Positions 8,828-17,616 of a stretch of DNA of 64,000 bases are shown piece after piece. A model generated the notes under the pieces. It saw only the letters and a program-made list of their open reading frames with translations. It had not been told where the DNA came from and did not search any database. The translations under genes were made by a program, and so were the position numbers. The first letter of the stretch is position 1; each line of letters starts with the position of its first letter. Source of the stretch: Niveispirillum sp943371025 (GTDB lineage: Bacteria; Pseudomonadota; Alphaproteobacteria; Azospirillales; Azospirillaceae); assembly GCA_943371025.1 (NCBI GenBank), contig CALRTC020000001.1:310001-374000 (forward strand), written 5' to 3'.

Positions 8828-8904
8828 TGGTCGGAGCGACAGGATTCGAACCTGCGACCCCTAGACCCCCAGTCTAGTGCGCTACCAGGCTGCGCCACGC
8901 TCCG
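8828..8904 (-). tRNA. tRNA-Pro (anticodon GGG)
   Basis: On the minus strand a 77-nt cloverleaf is complete: acceptor stem CGGAGCG/CGCTCCG, discriminator A, encoded CCA (complement of TGG at 8828-8830), T-arm GGTTCGAATCC, and anticodon stem CTAGA/TCTAG enclosing loop CTGGGGG, which gives anticodon GGG. It reads CCC/CCU proline codons. It is flanked by a terminator on its 3' side. Confidence 0.97.
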
Positions 8905-9158
8905 ACCTCTCGAGCGAACGGCACCGGGTGACCCCGCCGTCGTTCGGGCGCGGACTATATCCACGACGTTCCGGGGATGCAACGTCTCTATCACAAAAAT
9001 TTTCGTTTCCTGTCTGCTCTGTCTGTGACGCGGGGCTGAGGTCTGAATGGGGCCGCCATCGCCTGCCAGTCATCGCCCCCGTGATTATCCGAAAGGCGGG
9101 CAGGCGTGCGCTTTTGTCCGCTTGACCGGGCGGGGTGCCGGACCCTATACCGCCCTCG

Positions 9159-9285
9159 TCAATTGGGGAGTAGTCCGCCGCCCAGGTGCCGACAGGCCGG
9201 GGCGGTGTCCGCGTCAACAGACTTGGGGGCAACCCCATGGCGCGGACGACAGGCATGATGCCTGTTCGACGAGACCGATGGCGCA
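9159..9285 (+). promoter_or_regulatory. yybP-ykoY manganese riboswitch
   Basis: The region between tRNA-Pro and mntP carries the two conserved signatures of the yybP-ykoY class: TTGGGGAGTAG near 9163-9173 and the GACGAGACC segment near 9268-9276. These are separated by paired segments such as GTCCGCG/CGCGGAC and ACAGGCATGATGCCTGT. This class binds Mn2+ and typically turns on mntP expression. Recognition is by motif and by the gene it precedes, not by a covariance model. Confidence 0.8.
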
Positions 9286-9355
9286 GCCGCCCCGGTCGGG
9301 TCCGTGGGGTGGATTTGCGTCCATCGTCACGTCGCGACCCCCGGAGACTTTCATC

Positions 9356-9928
9356 TTGATCGCCACCACGACCTTCGCCCTGGCGCTGAGCCTGGCCATG
9401 GACGCTTTTGCTGCAGCATTGGGCAAGGGGGCGGCGCTGCGCCGGCCTTCCTGGGGCCATGCCCTGACTGTCGGGGCCGTGTTCGGCGGGTTCCAGATGG
9501 TGATGCCGCTGATCGGTTTCGCCCTGGGCATGGCCTTTGCCGATATCGTGGCCGCCGTCGACCATTGGATCGCCTTCACCCTGCTGGCCGTCATCGGCGG
9601 CCGCATGGGCTGGGAAGCCTGGAAGGGCGAGCATGATGCGGACGGGGAGGGGCCGACCATGACCCTGACGGCGTCGGCCCTGTTCATGGCGGGATTCGCC
9701 ACCTCGGTCGATGCGCTGGCCATCGGCGTGCCGCTGGCCTTTTTCGACGAGCCCATCCTGGCCTCCGCTCTTGTCATCGGGCTGGTGACCTTTGGCCTGT
9801 CCACGGCGGGCGTGCTGCTGGGGCGTGCCGTCGGGCCGCTGCTGGGGCGCTGGGCCGTGGGCATCGGCGGGGGCGGGCTGGTGCTGCTGGGTACCAAGAT
9901 ATTGGTGCAGCATCTGGGGGCTGCGTGA
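9356..9928 (+). CDS. mntP: Manganese efflux pump MntP
   Basis: 190 residues and six predicted membrane helices in two related halves (DUF204/MntP family). Each half carries the charged helix motif: SLAMDAFAAALGKG near the N terminus and TSVDALAIG in the second half, whose aspartates are needed for Mn2+ export. The start is a TTG at 9356, about 10 bases after GGAG; longer in-frame readings run through the riboswitch and are not coding. The riboswitch upstream implies induction by excess manganese. It converges with metY over a shared terminator. Confidence 0.92.
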   Translation: MIATTTFALALSLAMDAFAAALGKGAALRRPSWGHALTVGAVFGGFQMVMPLIGFALGMAFADIVAAVDHWIAFTLLAVIGGRMGWEAWKGEHDADGEGPTMTLTASALFMAGFATSVDALAIGVPLAFFDEPILASALVIGLVTFGLSTAGVLLGRAVGPLLGRWAVGIGGGGLVLLGTKILVQHLGAA

Positions 9929-9945
9929 GGCTGCGCCGGAAAGGA

Positions 9946-9979
9946 AAAGGGCCGGGGGTGCTGCCACCCCCGGCCCTTT
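9946..9979. terminator. Bidirectional terminator between mntP and metY
   Basis: A perfect stem (AAGGGCCGGGGGTG and complement, loop CTGC) flanked by A and T tracts, placed between two convergent genes. Confidence 0.9.
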
Positions 9980-9999
9980 GAATGCGATGACCGCCGCGT

Positions 10000-11301
10000 T
10001 CACCCCTGGGACTTGGCGAGCGCCTGGTCCAGGTCGGCGATGATGTCTTCCACCGATTCCAGACCGATGGACAGGCGCACCACGTCGGGGCCGGCCCCGG
10101 CAGCGGCCAGACCTTCGGGCGTCAACTGCCGGTGGGTGGTGCTGGCCGGGTGGATGATCAGCGAACGGACATCGCCGATATTGGCCAGATGGCTCAACAG
10201 CTTGACCGCCTCTACCACGCGCACGCCAGCCTCATACCCGCCCTTCACGCCGAAGGTGAAGACGGAGCCCGCACCCTTGGGCAGGTATTTCGCGGCCAGG
10301 GCGCGATAGGGGCTGTCGGGCAGGCCGGCATAGTTCACCCAGGCCACGGCGGGATGGGTGGCGAGATATTCCGCCACCTTCAGGGCGTTGGCGCAGTGCC
10401 GTTCCATGCGCAGCGGCAGGGTTTCCGTGCCCAGGATGCCGATGAAGGCGTTCATGGGTGCCATGGACGGCCCCAGATCGCGCAGGCCGATGGCATGGCC
10501 ATGGATGGTGAAGGCCAGCGGACCGAAGGATTCGGTGAAGCGGATGCCGTGATAGCCCGGCTCCGGCTCGCTCAAGGACGGGAACTTGCCGTTCCTGGCC
10601 CAGTCGAACTTGCCGCTGTCGACCACGACGCCGCCGACGGACGTGCCGTTGCCCGTCAGGAACTTGGTCGTGGAATGCACGACCAGGGTGGCGCCATATT
10701 CGATGGGCCGGGTCAGATAGGGGGTGGCCAGCGTATTGTCGACGATCAGCGGGATGCCGGCTTCGTCCGCCACCTTGGCGATGGCTTCGATATCGGTGAC
10801 CACGCCGCCGGGATTGGCCAGGCTTTCGATGAAAATGGCCTTGGTCTTTTCATCAATGGCGCGGCGGAAATTCTCCACATCGTCGCTGTCCACGAAGCTG
10901 GTTTTCCAGCCGAAGGCGCGCGGGAAGCTGTTGGCGAACTGGTTCAGGGTGCCGCCATAGAGCTTCCTGGCCGCCACGATATTGTCGCCGGGCTGCAGCA
11001 GCGGGAACAAAGCCAGCATCTGGGCCGAATGGCCCGACGCCGTGGCCGTGGCGCCGACGCCGCCTTCCAGGTCGGCGATGCGGCCTTCCAGCACCGAGAC
11101 GGTCGGGTTGGTCAGGCGCGAATAGATGAAGCCGACCTTCTGAAGGTTGAACAGGGCCGCCGCATCTTCCACATCGTCGAAGACGAAGCTGCTGGTCTGG
11201 TAGATGGGTGTGGCGCGGGCGCCGGTGGCGGGGTCGGGCGCGGCACCGGCATGGATGGCGCGGGTCTCAAAGCCCAGGGGACGGGGCGTCTGTTCGGTCA
11301 T
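10000..11301 (-). CDS. metY: O-acetylhomoserine sulfhydrylase (aminocarboxypropyltransferase)
   Basis: 433 residues, the length of the MetY branch of the Cys/Met-metabolism PLP enzymes, which is longer than MetB/MetC. The PLP lysine is Lys213 in HSTTKFLTG. Other family motifs are SRLTNPTVSVLE (61-72) and IVDNTLATPYL. It makes homocysteine from O-acetylhomoserine and sulfide in direct-sulfurylation methionine synthesis. It is followed leftwards by the terminator shared with mntP, and preceded by the CoA-binding-protein gene in the same direction, 31 bases away. Confidence 0.92.
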   Translation of the reverse strand: MTEQTPRPLGFETRAIHAGAAPDPATGARATPIYQTSSFVFDDVEDAAALFNLQKVGFIYSRLTNPTVSVLEGRIADLEGGVGATATASGHSAQMLALFPLLQPGDNIVAARKLYGGTLNQFANSFPRAFGWKTSFVDSDDVENFRRAIDEKTKAIFIESLANPGGVVTDIEAIAKVADEAGIPLIVDNTLATPYLTRPIEYGATLVVHSTTKFLTGNGTSVGGVVVDSGKFDWARNGKFPSLSEPEPGYHGIRFTESFGPLAFTIHGHAIGLRDLGPSMAPMNAFIGILGTETLPLRMERHCANALKVAEYLATHPAVAWVNYAGLPDSPYRALAAKYLPKGAGSVFTFGVKGGYEAGVRVVEAVKLLSHLANIGDVRSLIIHPASTTHRQLTPEGLAAAGAGPDVVRLSIGLESVEDIIADLDQALAKSQG

Positions 11302-11332
11302 GGCGATTCCTTATATATTATGGCTTGGGGAT

Positions 11333-11758
11333 CTAAACGCCGTAGAGGCGGGGGATTTCGATCAGGGGACAGCGGTCCATGATGACGATGCTGCCCAAGG
11401 CTTCCGCCCTGGCGGCGGCTTCGTCGTTGCGGATGCCCAGCTGCATCCAGATATAGGGGATGCCCAGGGCGGCCGCTTCCTCCGCCACCTTGCCGGCGGC
11501 ATCGGGGCGGCGGAAGATGTCGACCATGTCCGGCCGTTCCGGCAGATCGGCCAGACGGGCATAGGCGGGTTCACCCAGCACGGTCTGACCCGCCAGTGCC
11601 GGATTGACGGCGATGGTGCGGTGCCCGCGATCGTGCAGATATTTCATGACATAGAAGCTGGGCTTCGCCGGATCGATGGTGGCGCCCACAACGGCGATGG
11701 TGCGGGCATTGTCCAGCACCTGACGGATCAGGTCGTCCGGGTAATGATCATGTCGCAT
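11333..11758 (-). CDS. CoA-binding domain protein (YccU-like)
   Basis: 141 residues from the ATG at 11758, which has GGGAG upstream. The protein is a single Rossmann-type CoA-binding domain: IAVVGATIDPAKPSFYVMKY near the N terminus, HRTIAVNPALAGQ, and IPYIWMQLGI. These stand-alone domains relate to the succinyl-CoA synthetase alpha subunit, and their biological role is poorly known. It lies just upstream of metY in the same orientation, and a short operon with metY is likely. A longer start at 11821 is possible but lacks a better ribosome-binding site. Confidence 0.85.
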   Translation of the reverse strand: MRHDHYPDDLIRQVLDNARTIAVVGATIDPAKPSFYVMKYLHDRGHRTIAVNPALAGQTVLGEPAYARLADLPERPDMVDIFRRPDAAGKVAEEAAALGIPYIWMQLGIRNDEAAARAEALGSIVIMDRCPLIEIPRLYGV

Positions 11759-11950
11759 CGGCCTTGCTCCCGGCAATGGATGCATAGGGAACGCCAAAAT
11801 GGGGCCAATTTCAACAGCCATGAACAGCAGATTGTTTGGAACAACAAGTTAGCTGCGTGAAATATCCTGCGCGAAAGTCGCGGATGCCTTGGGATGGCGG
11901 CCGCGGCTAAACTTGCGCGCATGAATAAAACGCTGGGGAGGTATCAACCG

Positions 11951-12394
11951 ATGACACAGGCGACACGGGTTGCGGCCCTGAGCATCGCTGAATTCTGGGA
12001 CCTGCTGGACGAGCATATGCCGCAGGTGCGGGCCGGCGGCTTTGGCCTGCGCGAGATCAGCTGGGGGCGCTGCGTCATGGAGGTGGCGCCCACGCCGCAC
12101 ACGATCCGGGCGGGCGGCACCATTTCCGGACCCACCATGTTCGCGTTGGCCGATCTGGCGCTCTATGGCGCCGTGCTGAGCCAGATCGGCAATGTGCCGC
12201 TGGCCGTGACCAGCAACATGTCCATCCATTTCCTGAAAAAGCCGCCCCTGCGCCCCCTGCTGGGGGAAGCGCGCATCCTGAAGCCGGGCAAGCGGCTGGC
12301 CTATGGCGAGGTGCTGATCCATTCCGAGGGCGACCCGGACCCCGTGGCCCATGCCACCGGCACCTATGCCATTCCGGCCGATCGCAACGGTTAG
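11951..12394 (+). CDS. PaaI-family hotdog thioesterase
   Basis: 147 residues forming one hotdog-fold domain of the PaaI/DUF4442-like acyl-CoA thioesterase group: HTIRAGGTISGPTMFALADL in the central helix region and a C-terminal strand set (EARILKPGKRLAYGEVLIHS). These hydrolyse acyl-CoA thioesters, and the substrate here is unknown. The ATG at 11951 follows GGGGAGG by 9 bases, which decides the start over two upstream Mets. It diverges from the CoA-binding gene, and its last 4 bases overlap the convergent lipoprotein gene. Confidence 0.85.
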   Translation: MTQATRVAALSIAEFWDLLDEHMPQVRAGGFGLREISWGRCVMEVAPTPHTIRAGGTISGPTMFALADLALYGAVLSQIGNVPLAVTSNMSIHFLKKPPLRPLLGEARILKPGKRLAYGEVLIHSEGDPDPVAHATGTYAIPADRNG

Positions 12395-12630
12395 GGTTTG
12401 CGCTTCTTCTTGTCCTTGCCGACCTCGTTCACCACGGCGCCGGCACCGGCGCCGACGATGGCGCCCAGGGCGGCCTTGCCAAGGGTGCCACCCAGCACGG
12501 CCCCGCCCGTGGCCCCGATCAGGGCACCGCTGGCGACCCGTTCCTCCATGCTGCTGCCGCAGCCGGCCAGAAGGCCCGCCATGACCAGCAGGGCGGGGGC
12601 GATATGTCGATGGCTGGGATGGGTGGACAT
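12391..12630 (-). CDS. Small glycine-zipper lipoprotein
   Basis: 79 residues with a lipoprotein signal peptide and lipobox LLAGC near residue 24. A glycine-zipper segment follows (SGALIGATGGAVLGGTLGKA, then AIVGAGAGAVVNEVG), and the C terminus is very basic (KDKKKRKP). This layout matches small envelope glycine-zipper lipoproteins of the YMGG/OmpA-like group, which associate with membranes; their functions are diverse. It overlaps the convergent thioesterase gene by 4 bases. No operon partner was seen. Confidence 0.8.
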   Translation of the reverse strand: MSTHPSHRHIAPALLVMAGLLAGCGSSMEERVASGALIGATGGAVLGGTLGKAALGAIVGAGAGAVVNEVGKDKKKRKP

Positions 12631-12795
12631 CTGATCCTCTTCTCCGGGTTGATCCCTGTCCGCTGAACGGCGGGGATGCCCCGCGCGTTCCTGTGCATAT
12701 GCCGGATGTCACAGATGCATGTCGCCGGTACGGTGGGACGAAAGCGCATTTGGAGGTGAGAATTTATTCAATGGAATCAAGGGGTTTCTGAGTAT

Positions 12796-12936
12796 GGTAT
12801 TATAATACCGTTTCGCAGGCCATTGGTGATGCTGCATTTTTCGCTTGCGGTGAAAGGCGGATCGCCGTACATCACACACCGCTTCGGTGCCAGCCCCCCG
12901 GCTGGCGCCTTCATCCGTTCAAGCCCGAGTGCTCCG
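12796..12936 (+). promoter_or_regulatory. Putative promoter and structured leader of rplM
   Basis: A perfect 14-bp palindrome GGTATTATAATACC (12796-12809) contains a TATAAT box, but no good -35 was found. About 75 bases further on is a stable hairpin (GGTGCCAGCC-cccc-GGCTGGCGCC, 12886-12909, one wobble) ahead of the rplM start. L13 operons are often autoregulated through their leader RNA, so a regulatory role is plausible but is inferred. The rest of the gap from 12631 shows nothing recognisable. Confidence 0.4.
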
Positions 12937-13401
12937 ATGAAGACCTTTAACCTGAAGCCGTCCGAGATCGAGAAGAAGTGGATTCTGATCGACGCGGAGG
13001 GCGTTGTCCTGGGTCGTCTCGCCAGCCAGATCGCCATGATTCTGCGCGGCAAGACCAAGCCCACCTATACCCCGTTCCTGGATTGCGGTGACAATGTCAT
13101 CGTCATCAATGCCGAGAAGGTCGCCCTGACCGGCAACAAGCGGAACGACGCCATGTTCTACTGGCACACCGGCTTCCCGGGCGGCATCAAGGGCCGTTCC
13201 GCCGGTCAGATCCTGGATGGCCGCTTCCCCGAGCGCGTCATCATCAAGGCCGTCGAGCGCATGATCAAGCGCGGCCCGCTGGGTCGTCGCCAGATGGGCA
13301 ACCTGCGCGTCTATGCCGGGTCCGAGCACCCGCATGCCGCCCAGGAGCCGATGGTCCTGGATATCGCCGGCAAGAACGCCAAGAACAAGCGGAGCGCCTG
13401 A
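12937..13401 (+). CDS. rplM: 50S ribosomal protein L13
   Basis: 154 residues, typical of bacterial L13. Diagnostic stretches are WILIDAEGVVLGRLASQIA, GDNVIVINAEKV and GPLGRRQMGNLRVYAG. L13 is an early-assembly protein of the large subunit. The ATG at 12937 gives the conserved MKTFNLKPSEIEKKW start. It is directly followed by rpsI, three bases after its stop, the usual L13-S9 operon. An in-frame upstream extension is excluded because it runs through the hairpin leader. Confidence 0.98.
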   Translation: MKTFNLKPSEIEKKWILIDAEGVVLGRLASQIAMILRGKTKPTYTPFLDCGDNVIVINAEKVALTGNKRNDAMFYWHTGFPGGIKGRSAGQILDGRFPERVIIKAVERMIKRGPLGRRQMGNLRVYAGSEHPHAAQEPMVLDIAGKNAKNKRSA

Positions 13402-13404
13402 TAA

Positions 13405-13890
13405 ATGGCCACGATCAACAGCCTCGCTGACCTGAAGGCCGGCGCTGCCGCCGCCGTCGTCGCTGCCGCCCCGGCCGCTCCGGTTGAGCCGAAGGTCGAC
13501 GCTTTCGGCCGCGCCTATGCCACCGGCAAGCGCAAGAACGCCGTCGCCCGCGTCTGGGTGAAGCCCGGCACCGGCAAGATCACCGTGAACGGTCGTGAGC
13601 TGGCGGTTTATTTCGCCCGCCCCGTGCTGCGCATGATGATCAACCAGCCGTTCCAGGTCACCAGCCGCCTTGAGCAGTTCGACATCGTCGCCACCGTGTC
13701 CGGTGGTGGTCTGTCGGGCCAGGCCGGTGCGCTGCGCCACGGCATCTCCAAGGCCCTGACCTACTTCGAGCCGGGCCTGCGTCCGCCGCTGAAGGCCGCC
13801 GGCCTGCTGACCCGCGACAGCCGCGTGGTCGAGCGTAAGAAGTACGGTAAGGCCAAGGCCCGCCGCAGCTTCCAGTTCTCCAAGCGCTAA
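13405..13890 (+). CDS. rpsI: 30S ribosomal protein S9
   Basis: 161 residues. The conserved S9 body starts near residue 40 (YATGKRKNAVARVWVKPG) and ends with the basic tail KKYGKAKARRSFQFSKR that reaches the decoding site. An N-terminal Ala/Pro-rich extension of about 35 residues precedes it, as in many alphaproteobacterial S9 proteins. It is co-transcribed with rplM and closed by a terminator. Confidence 0.98.
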   Translation: MATINSLADLKAGAAAAVVAAAPAAPVEPKVDAFGRAYATGKRKNAVARVWVKPGTGKITVNGRELAVYFARPVLRMMINQPFQVTSRLEQFDIVATVSGGGLSGQAGALRHGISKALTYFEPGLRPPLKAAGLLTRDSRVVERKKYGKAKARRSFQFSKR

Positions 13891-13927
13891 TCGCGTTTGG
13901 TCCCGGTTCGCCGGGTTTGGTACGGAG

Positions 13928-13966
13928 AAAGGGCGTTCCCCATCGTGGGAGCGCCCTTTTTCTTTT
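13928..13966 (+). terminator. Terminator of the rplM-rpsI operon
   Basis: A stem of about 12 bp (AGGGCGTTCCC pairing with GGGAGCGCCCT, one wobble) is followed by TTTTTCTTTT, 37 bases after the rpsI stop. Confidence 0.9.
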
Positions 13967-14062
13967 CCAGGCAGGCGGCGGACGGCCATATTCCTTTGCC
14001 CGGTGTCCACCGTTCGTGCCAGCCTTCACCAGGGGGGCGGCCAACCTGGTGCCGAATGTGAC

Positions 14063-15403
14063 ATGAGCCTTGACGTGAATGACTGGCAGGCGGAGTTGCG
14101 TCGCACCGGCATCCGGCTGCTGCGGAACCCACAGGACCCGGAGGCGCTGTTCGCCCGCGGGGTCGCCGCCCACAATCTGGGGCAATGGGATCTGGCGATC
14201 GACTGCCTGACGCACGTCCGGCAGGTGGCGGGCGACCAGCCGGTCATCCTGCGCAATCTGATCCGCAGCCTGCTGATGGCACGCCGGACCGATCAGGCGC
14301 TGGATAGAGCGAACGATCTTGTGGCCCAGGCGCCGGACGATCCGGAAAATCTGGCGCTGCTGGGCATGGCGCTGCTGTCCGCCCGCCGGGTGGAGGAGGC
14401 GCTGGGCGTTCTTCAGCGCTGCGAAGCCCTGGCCAGCCCGGATGCCCCCTGTTTCGTACCCAACCGCTATAATCAGGCCATTGCCCTGCTGACGCTGGGC
14501 CGCTGGCGGGAGGGCTGGGCGTTCTACGAGGCCCGGTGGCGGTTTGCCGATGCCACGTCGCAGCAGCTGCGGGAGACCCTGTCGGTCCTGCCCCGGTGGC
14601 AACCGGCGCTGCATGCCGGGGCCGATCTGCTGGTGGGGGCCGAGCAGGGCAGCGGCGACATGATCATGGTCGCCCGTTATCTGCCCGATCTGGCTCGCAT
14701 GGCGCGTTCAGTGACCGTCATCGTGCCGAACCGGCTGCGCTCCCTGCTGTCCTTCAGCTTTGCCGCCATCGGCAATCTGCACTTCCAGACGCCGACAGAA
14801 ATGCAGGTGGGGAATCACAGCCATCATCTGATGTCCATGTCCATCCCCGGGGCTCTGGCGGTAGACGCAGACGGCATGCGGGGCGCGCCCTACCTTTCAG
14901 TGGGCGCAGGCACGGGCGGGTTCCGTCAAACGCAGGCGCGGATGGCGGTGGGCATTTCGTGGCAAGGATCGCCGCTGCATCCCGACAATGAATTGCGGTC
15001 CCTGCCATCGGATTTGGCTGCTTCGTTCATGGCACGCTTTCCTGAGGTCGATTTTCACGCCGTGGCGCCGGCGTCGCAGGTTCCCGCCACCGGTATGCCG
15101 CCCAACCTGCACCGGCCCTTATGCGACGGCGACGGGTTTGACCGGTCGGCGGCGCTGATCGCCGAAATGGATCTGGTGATTGCCGTCGACAGTGCCGCCG
15201 CCCATCTGGCCGGTGCCATCGGAATGCCGGTCTGGACGCTGCTGCACTGGCGTTGCGACTGGCGCTGGGGGCTGGGCGAGGGGGAAATGACCGGCTGGTA
15301 TAATGCCATGCGCCTGATCCGCCAGGAACGACCCGGCGACTGGTCCGGGCCGCTGGAGAAGGCGGCGGCGCGGTTGCGTGCCCTGTTGGAGGCGCGCGCC
15401 TGA
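14063..15403 (+). CDS. TPR-domain glycosyltransferase (GT9/heptosyltransferase-like)
   Basis: 446 residues. The N-terminal 150 residues contain TPR-like helical repeats (PQDPEALFARGVAAHNLGQW, then PDDPENLALLGMALLSARRV). The C-terminal half is a GT-B glycosyltransferase-like domain with the heptosyltransferase-type motif DLVIAVDSAAAHLAGAIGMP near residues 372-391. Proteins with this architecture are thought to glycosylate surface polymers or flagellar proteins, but no acceptor can be assigned. The ATG at 14063 has no strong ribosome-binding site; an ATG at 14003 is the alternative. It stands alone, between the rpsI terminator and a convergent GST. Confidence 0.8.
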   Translation: MSLDVNDWQAELRRTGIRLLRNPQDPEALFARGVAAHNLGQWDLAIDCLTHVRQVAGDQPVILRNLIRSLLMARRTDQALDRANDLVAQAPDDPENLALLGMALLSARRVEEALGVLQRCEALASPDAPCFVPNRYNQAIALLTLGRWREGWAFYEARWRFADATSQQLRETLSVLPRWQPALHAGADLLVGAEQGSGDMIMVARYLPDLARMARSVTVIVPNRLRSLLSFSFAAIGNLHFQTPTEMQVGNHSHHLMSMSIPGALAVDADGMRGAPYLSVGAGTGGFRQTQARMAVGISWQGSPLHPDNELRSLPSDLAASFMARFPEVDFHAVAPASQVPATGMPPNLHRPLCDGDGFDRSAALIAEMDLVIAVDSAAAHLAGAIGMPVWTLLHWRCDWRWGLGEGEMTGWYNAMRLIRQERPGDWSGPLEKAAARLRALLEARA

Positions 15404-15410
15404 CGGGCGA

Positions 15411-16079
15411 TCACATCCCCTCGAATTCCAGGGTCCAGGGCTCCTTCTCCGCTGCTTCGGCCCAGTCGCGGAAGGCGGGCAGGGCGTAGATGGCATCGAT
15501 ATAGGCGGCCGAGACGGGGTCCAGCGCCACGTTCCAGGTGCGCAGGCGCGTGCAGACGGGGGCGAACATGGCGTCAGCGATGCTGAAGGCGCCGAACAGG
15601 AACGGGCCGCCCTGACCGAATCGGGCACGGCAATCATTGAAGATGGCCAGCACACGGTCGATATCGGCCTGGGCCGCCGCAACCCGGTCGGGCCGGTCGT
15701 AACGGCTGCGCAGATCCATGAACAGGTTCCGGCGCAGATCGGGAAAACCCGAATGCATCTCCGCCGACACCGACCGCGCTACGGCGCGGGCCGCCGGATC
15801 GGCCGGCCAGAGATGAGCCGTGGGGAACAGCTCGTTCACATATTCACAGATGGAAAGGCTGTCCCAGACCGTCAGGTCGCCATGGCGCAGGGCCGGCGCC
15901 TTGCCCGCCGGATTGTGCGACAGCAATGTGGCTTTGGTGTCGGGCTGGCGCAGCCGCACAAGCACCTCCTCGAAGGCGACGCCGGCATGGCGCAGGGCCA
16001 GCCAGGGACGCAGCGACCAGGAGGAATAGTTCTTGTTGCCGATCACCAGGCTGAATACAGGGGAATGAGGGCCGGACAT
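15411..16079 (-). CDS. Glutathione S-transferase family protein
   Basis: 222 residues with the two-domain GST layout. The N-terminal thioredoxin-like part (SLVIGNKNYSSWSLRPWLAL, and the glutathione-binding ESx-type site as WDSLSICEYV near residues 71-80) is followed by an all-helical domain with FLFGAFSIADAMFAPV, the usual N-capping helix. The N-terminal NKNYSSWSLRPW signature is typical of a zeta/YfcF-like bacterial subgroup. The substrate is unknown. It is transcribed divergently from the aminopeptidase, with 123 bases between them. Confidence 0.88.
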   Translation of the reverse strand: MSGPHSPVFSLVIGNKNYSSWSLRPWLALRHAGVAFEEVLVRLRQPDTKATLLSHNPAGKAPALRHGDLTVWDSLSICEYVNELFPTAHLWPADPAARAVARSVSAEMHSGFPDLRRNLFMDLRSRYDRPDRVAAAQADIDRVLAIFNDCRARFGQGGPFLFGAFSIADAMFAPVCTRLRTWNVALDPVSAAYIDAIYALPAFRDWAEAAEKEPWTLEFEGM

Positions 16080-16202
16080 GGATGGGCTCTGCTTCACCGT
16101 TGCGGAGAGGGGACGGGAAGAGTAGGGCTGTTGGCCGAAGAGCCAAAGCCCGTTTTCGTCCGGGCGACAATGCCATCCATACACTGCTTCGTTGATAGAG
16201 GA

Positions 16203-17597
16203 ATGCCGCCCGTGACCGCCTATCTGCTGAACGCCCCCGTGCCCGACGCCGTGCCCGTGACGCTGCTGCGCAAGGCGGATCTGGACAAGTGGCTGGCCGC
16301 CGCCCCCGCCGCCATGGCCGCCTGGGTGAAGCGTCTGGGCTTTACGGCAGCCCCCGGCGCCACGGCGCTGGTAGCTGATGCGGCCGGCGGTCTGGCGCGC
16401 GTGCTGGTCGGCGTGGCCGACAAGATCGACATCTGGACGCTGGCCGGTCTGCCCGGCAGCCTGCCCGCCGGCGCCTACGCACTCGACGGCACGCTGGATT
16501 CCGGCACGGCCACGGCGGTGGCCACGGGCTGGGTGCTGGCCACCTATCAGTTCACCCGCTACAAGAAGTCGAACAAGGAATTCGCCCGCCTGGTCCTGCC
16601 AGCCAATGCCGATGCCGCCGCCGTGGAACGTTTCGCCAAGTCCGCCTTCCTGGTGCGCGATCTGGTAAATACCCCGGCCGAGGATATGGGGCCGGAACAG
16701 CTGGCCGACGCCGCCAAGGCCCTGGCCGCCGAATTCGGCGCCGCGGTCAGTGTCATCGTCGGTGACGACCTGCTGACGCAGAATTATCCCACCATCCATG
16801 CCGTCGGCCGCGCCGCCACGCGCGCACCCCGCCTGATCGACCTGCGCTGGGGCGACGCCGCCCATCCGCTGGTCACGCTGGTCGGCAAGGGCGTGTGCTT
16901 CGACAGCGGCGGGCTGGACATCAAGCCGTCCAGCGGCATGCTGATGATGAAAAAGGACATGGGCGGGGCGGCGCATGCGCTGGGTCTGGCCCGGCTGATC
17001 ATGGCGGCGAAACTGCCCGTGCGCCTGCGCGTGCTGATCCCGGCCGTGGAAAATGCCATCGCCGGCAATGCCTTCCGGCCCATGGACATCATCACCACCC
17101 GCAAGGGCCTGACGGTAGAAATCGGCAATACCGATGCCGAAGGCCGCCTGATCCTGTGCGACGCGCTGGCCGAGGCCGATGACGAGCAGCCGGTGCTGCT
17201 GCTGGACTTCGCCACCCTGACGGGCGCGGCGCGCGTGGCCCTGGGGCCGGAACTGCCGGCGCTGTTCAGCAATGACGACACGCTGGCCGGGGACATCCTG
17301 GCCGCCGGCACGGCCACCGACGATCCGCTGTGGCGCCTGCCCCTGTGGCAGGGCTACCGGCCGCAGCTGGACAGCAAGATCGCCGACCTGAACAACGCAC
17401 CGGGCGGCGGCATGGCGGGGGCCATCACGGCCGCCCTTTATCTGGAACAGTTCGTGTCCAAGGAGACATGCTGGGCCCATGTCGATCTGTTCGCCTGGAA
17501 CCCGTCGACCCGCCCCGGCCGCCCGGAAGGCGGTGAGGCCATGACCCTGCGCGCCTTCTACAAGGTCATTGCCGACCGTTTTGGTTCGAAACAGTAA
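16203..17597 (+). CDS. Leucyl aminopeptidase family protein (M17)
   Basis: 464 residues. The C-terminal catalytic domain has the M17 signatures: KGVCFDSGGLDIKPSSGM (metal ligands Lys and Asp) and NTDAEGRL, the family fingerprint that carries metal-binding Asp and Glu and the catalytic Arg. M17 enzymes remove N-terminal residues with two bound metal ions, in the cytoplasm. The N-terminal domain is shorter and unlike E. coli PepA. Start taken at ATG 16203; ATG 16170 is possible. It is followed by MarR and NlpC/P60 genes in the same direction. Confidence 0.9.
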   Translation: MPPVTAYLLNAPVPDAVPVTLLRKADLDKWLAAAPAAMAAWVKRLGFTAAPGATALVADAAGGLARVLVGVADKIDIWTLAGLPGSLPAGAYALDGTLDSGTATAVATGWVLATYQFTRYKKSNKEFARLVLPANADAAAVERFAKSAFLVRDLVNTPAEDMGPEQLADAAKALAAEFGAAVSVIVGDDLLTQNYPTIHAVGRAATRAPRLIDLRWGDAAHPLVTLVGKGVCFDSGGLDIKPSSGMLMMKKDMGGAAHALGLARLIMAAKLPVRLRVLIPAVENAIAGNAFRPMDIITTRKGLTVEIGNTDAEGRLILCDALAEADDEQPVLLLDFATLTGAARVALGPELPALFSNDDTLAGDILAAGTATDDPLWRLPLWQGYRPQLDSKIADLNNAPGGGMAGAITAALYLEQFVSKETCWAHVDLFAWNPSTRPGRPEGGEAMTLRAFYKVIADRFGSKQ

Positions 17598-17616
17598 CAA
17601 TCCGCACGTTCCCAGC

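Noticed and set aside
12778..12806. A full sigma-70 promoter before rplM
   Set aside because: TATAAT is present, but no reasonable -35 lies 16-18 bases upstream, so only a tentative regulatory region is reported.
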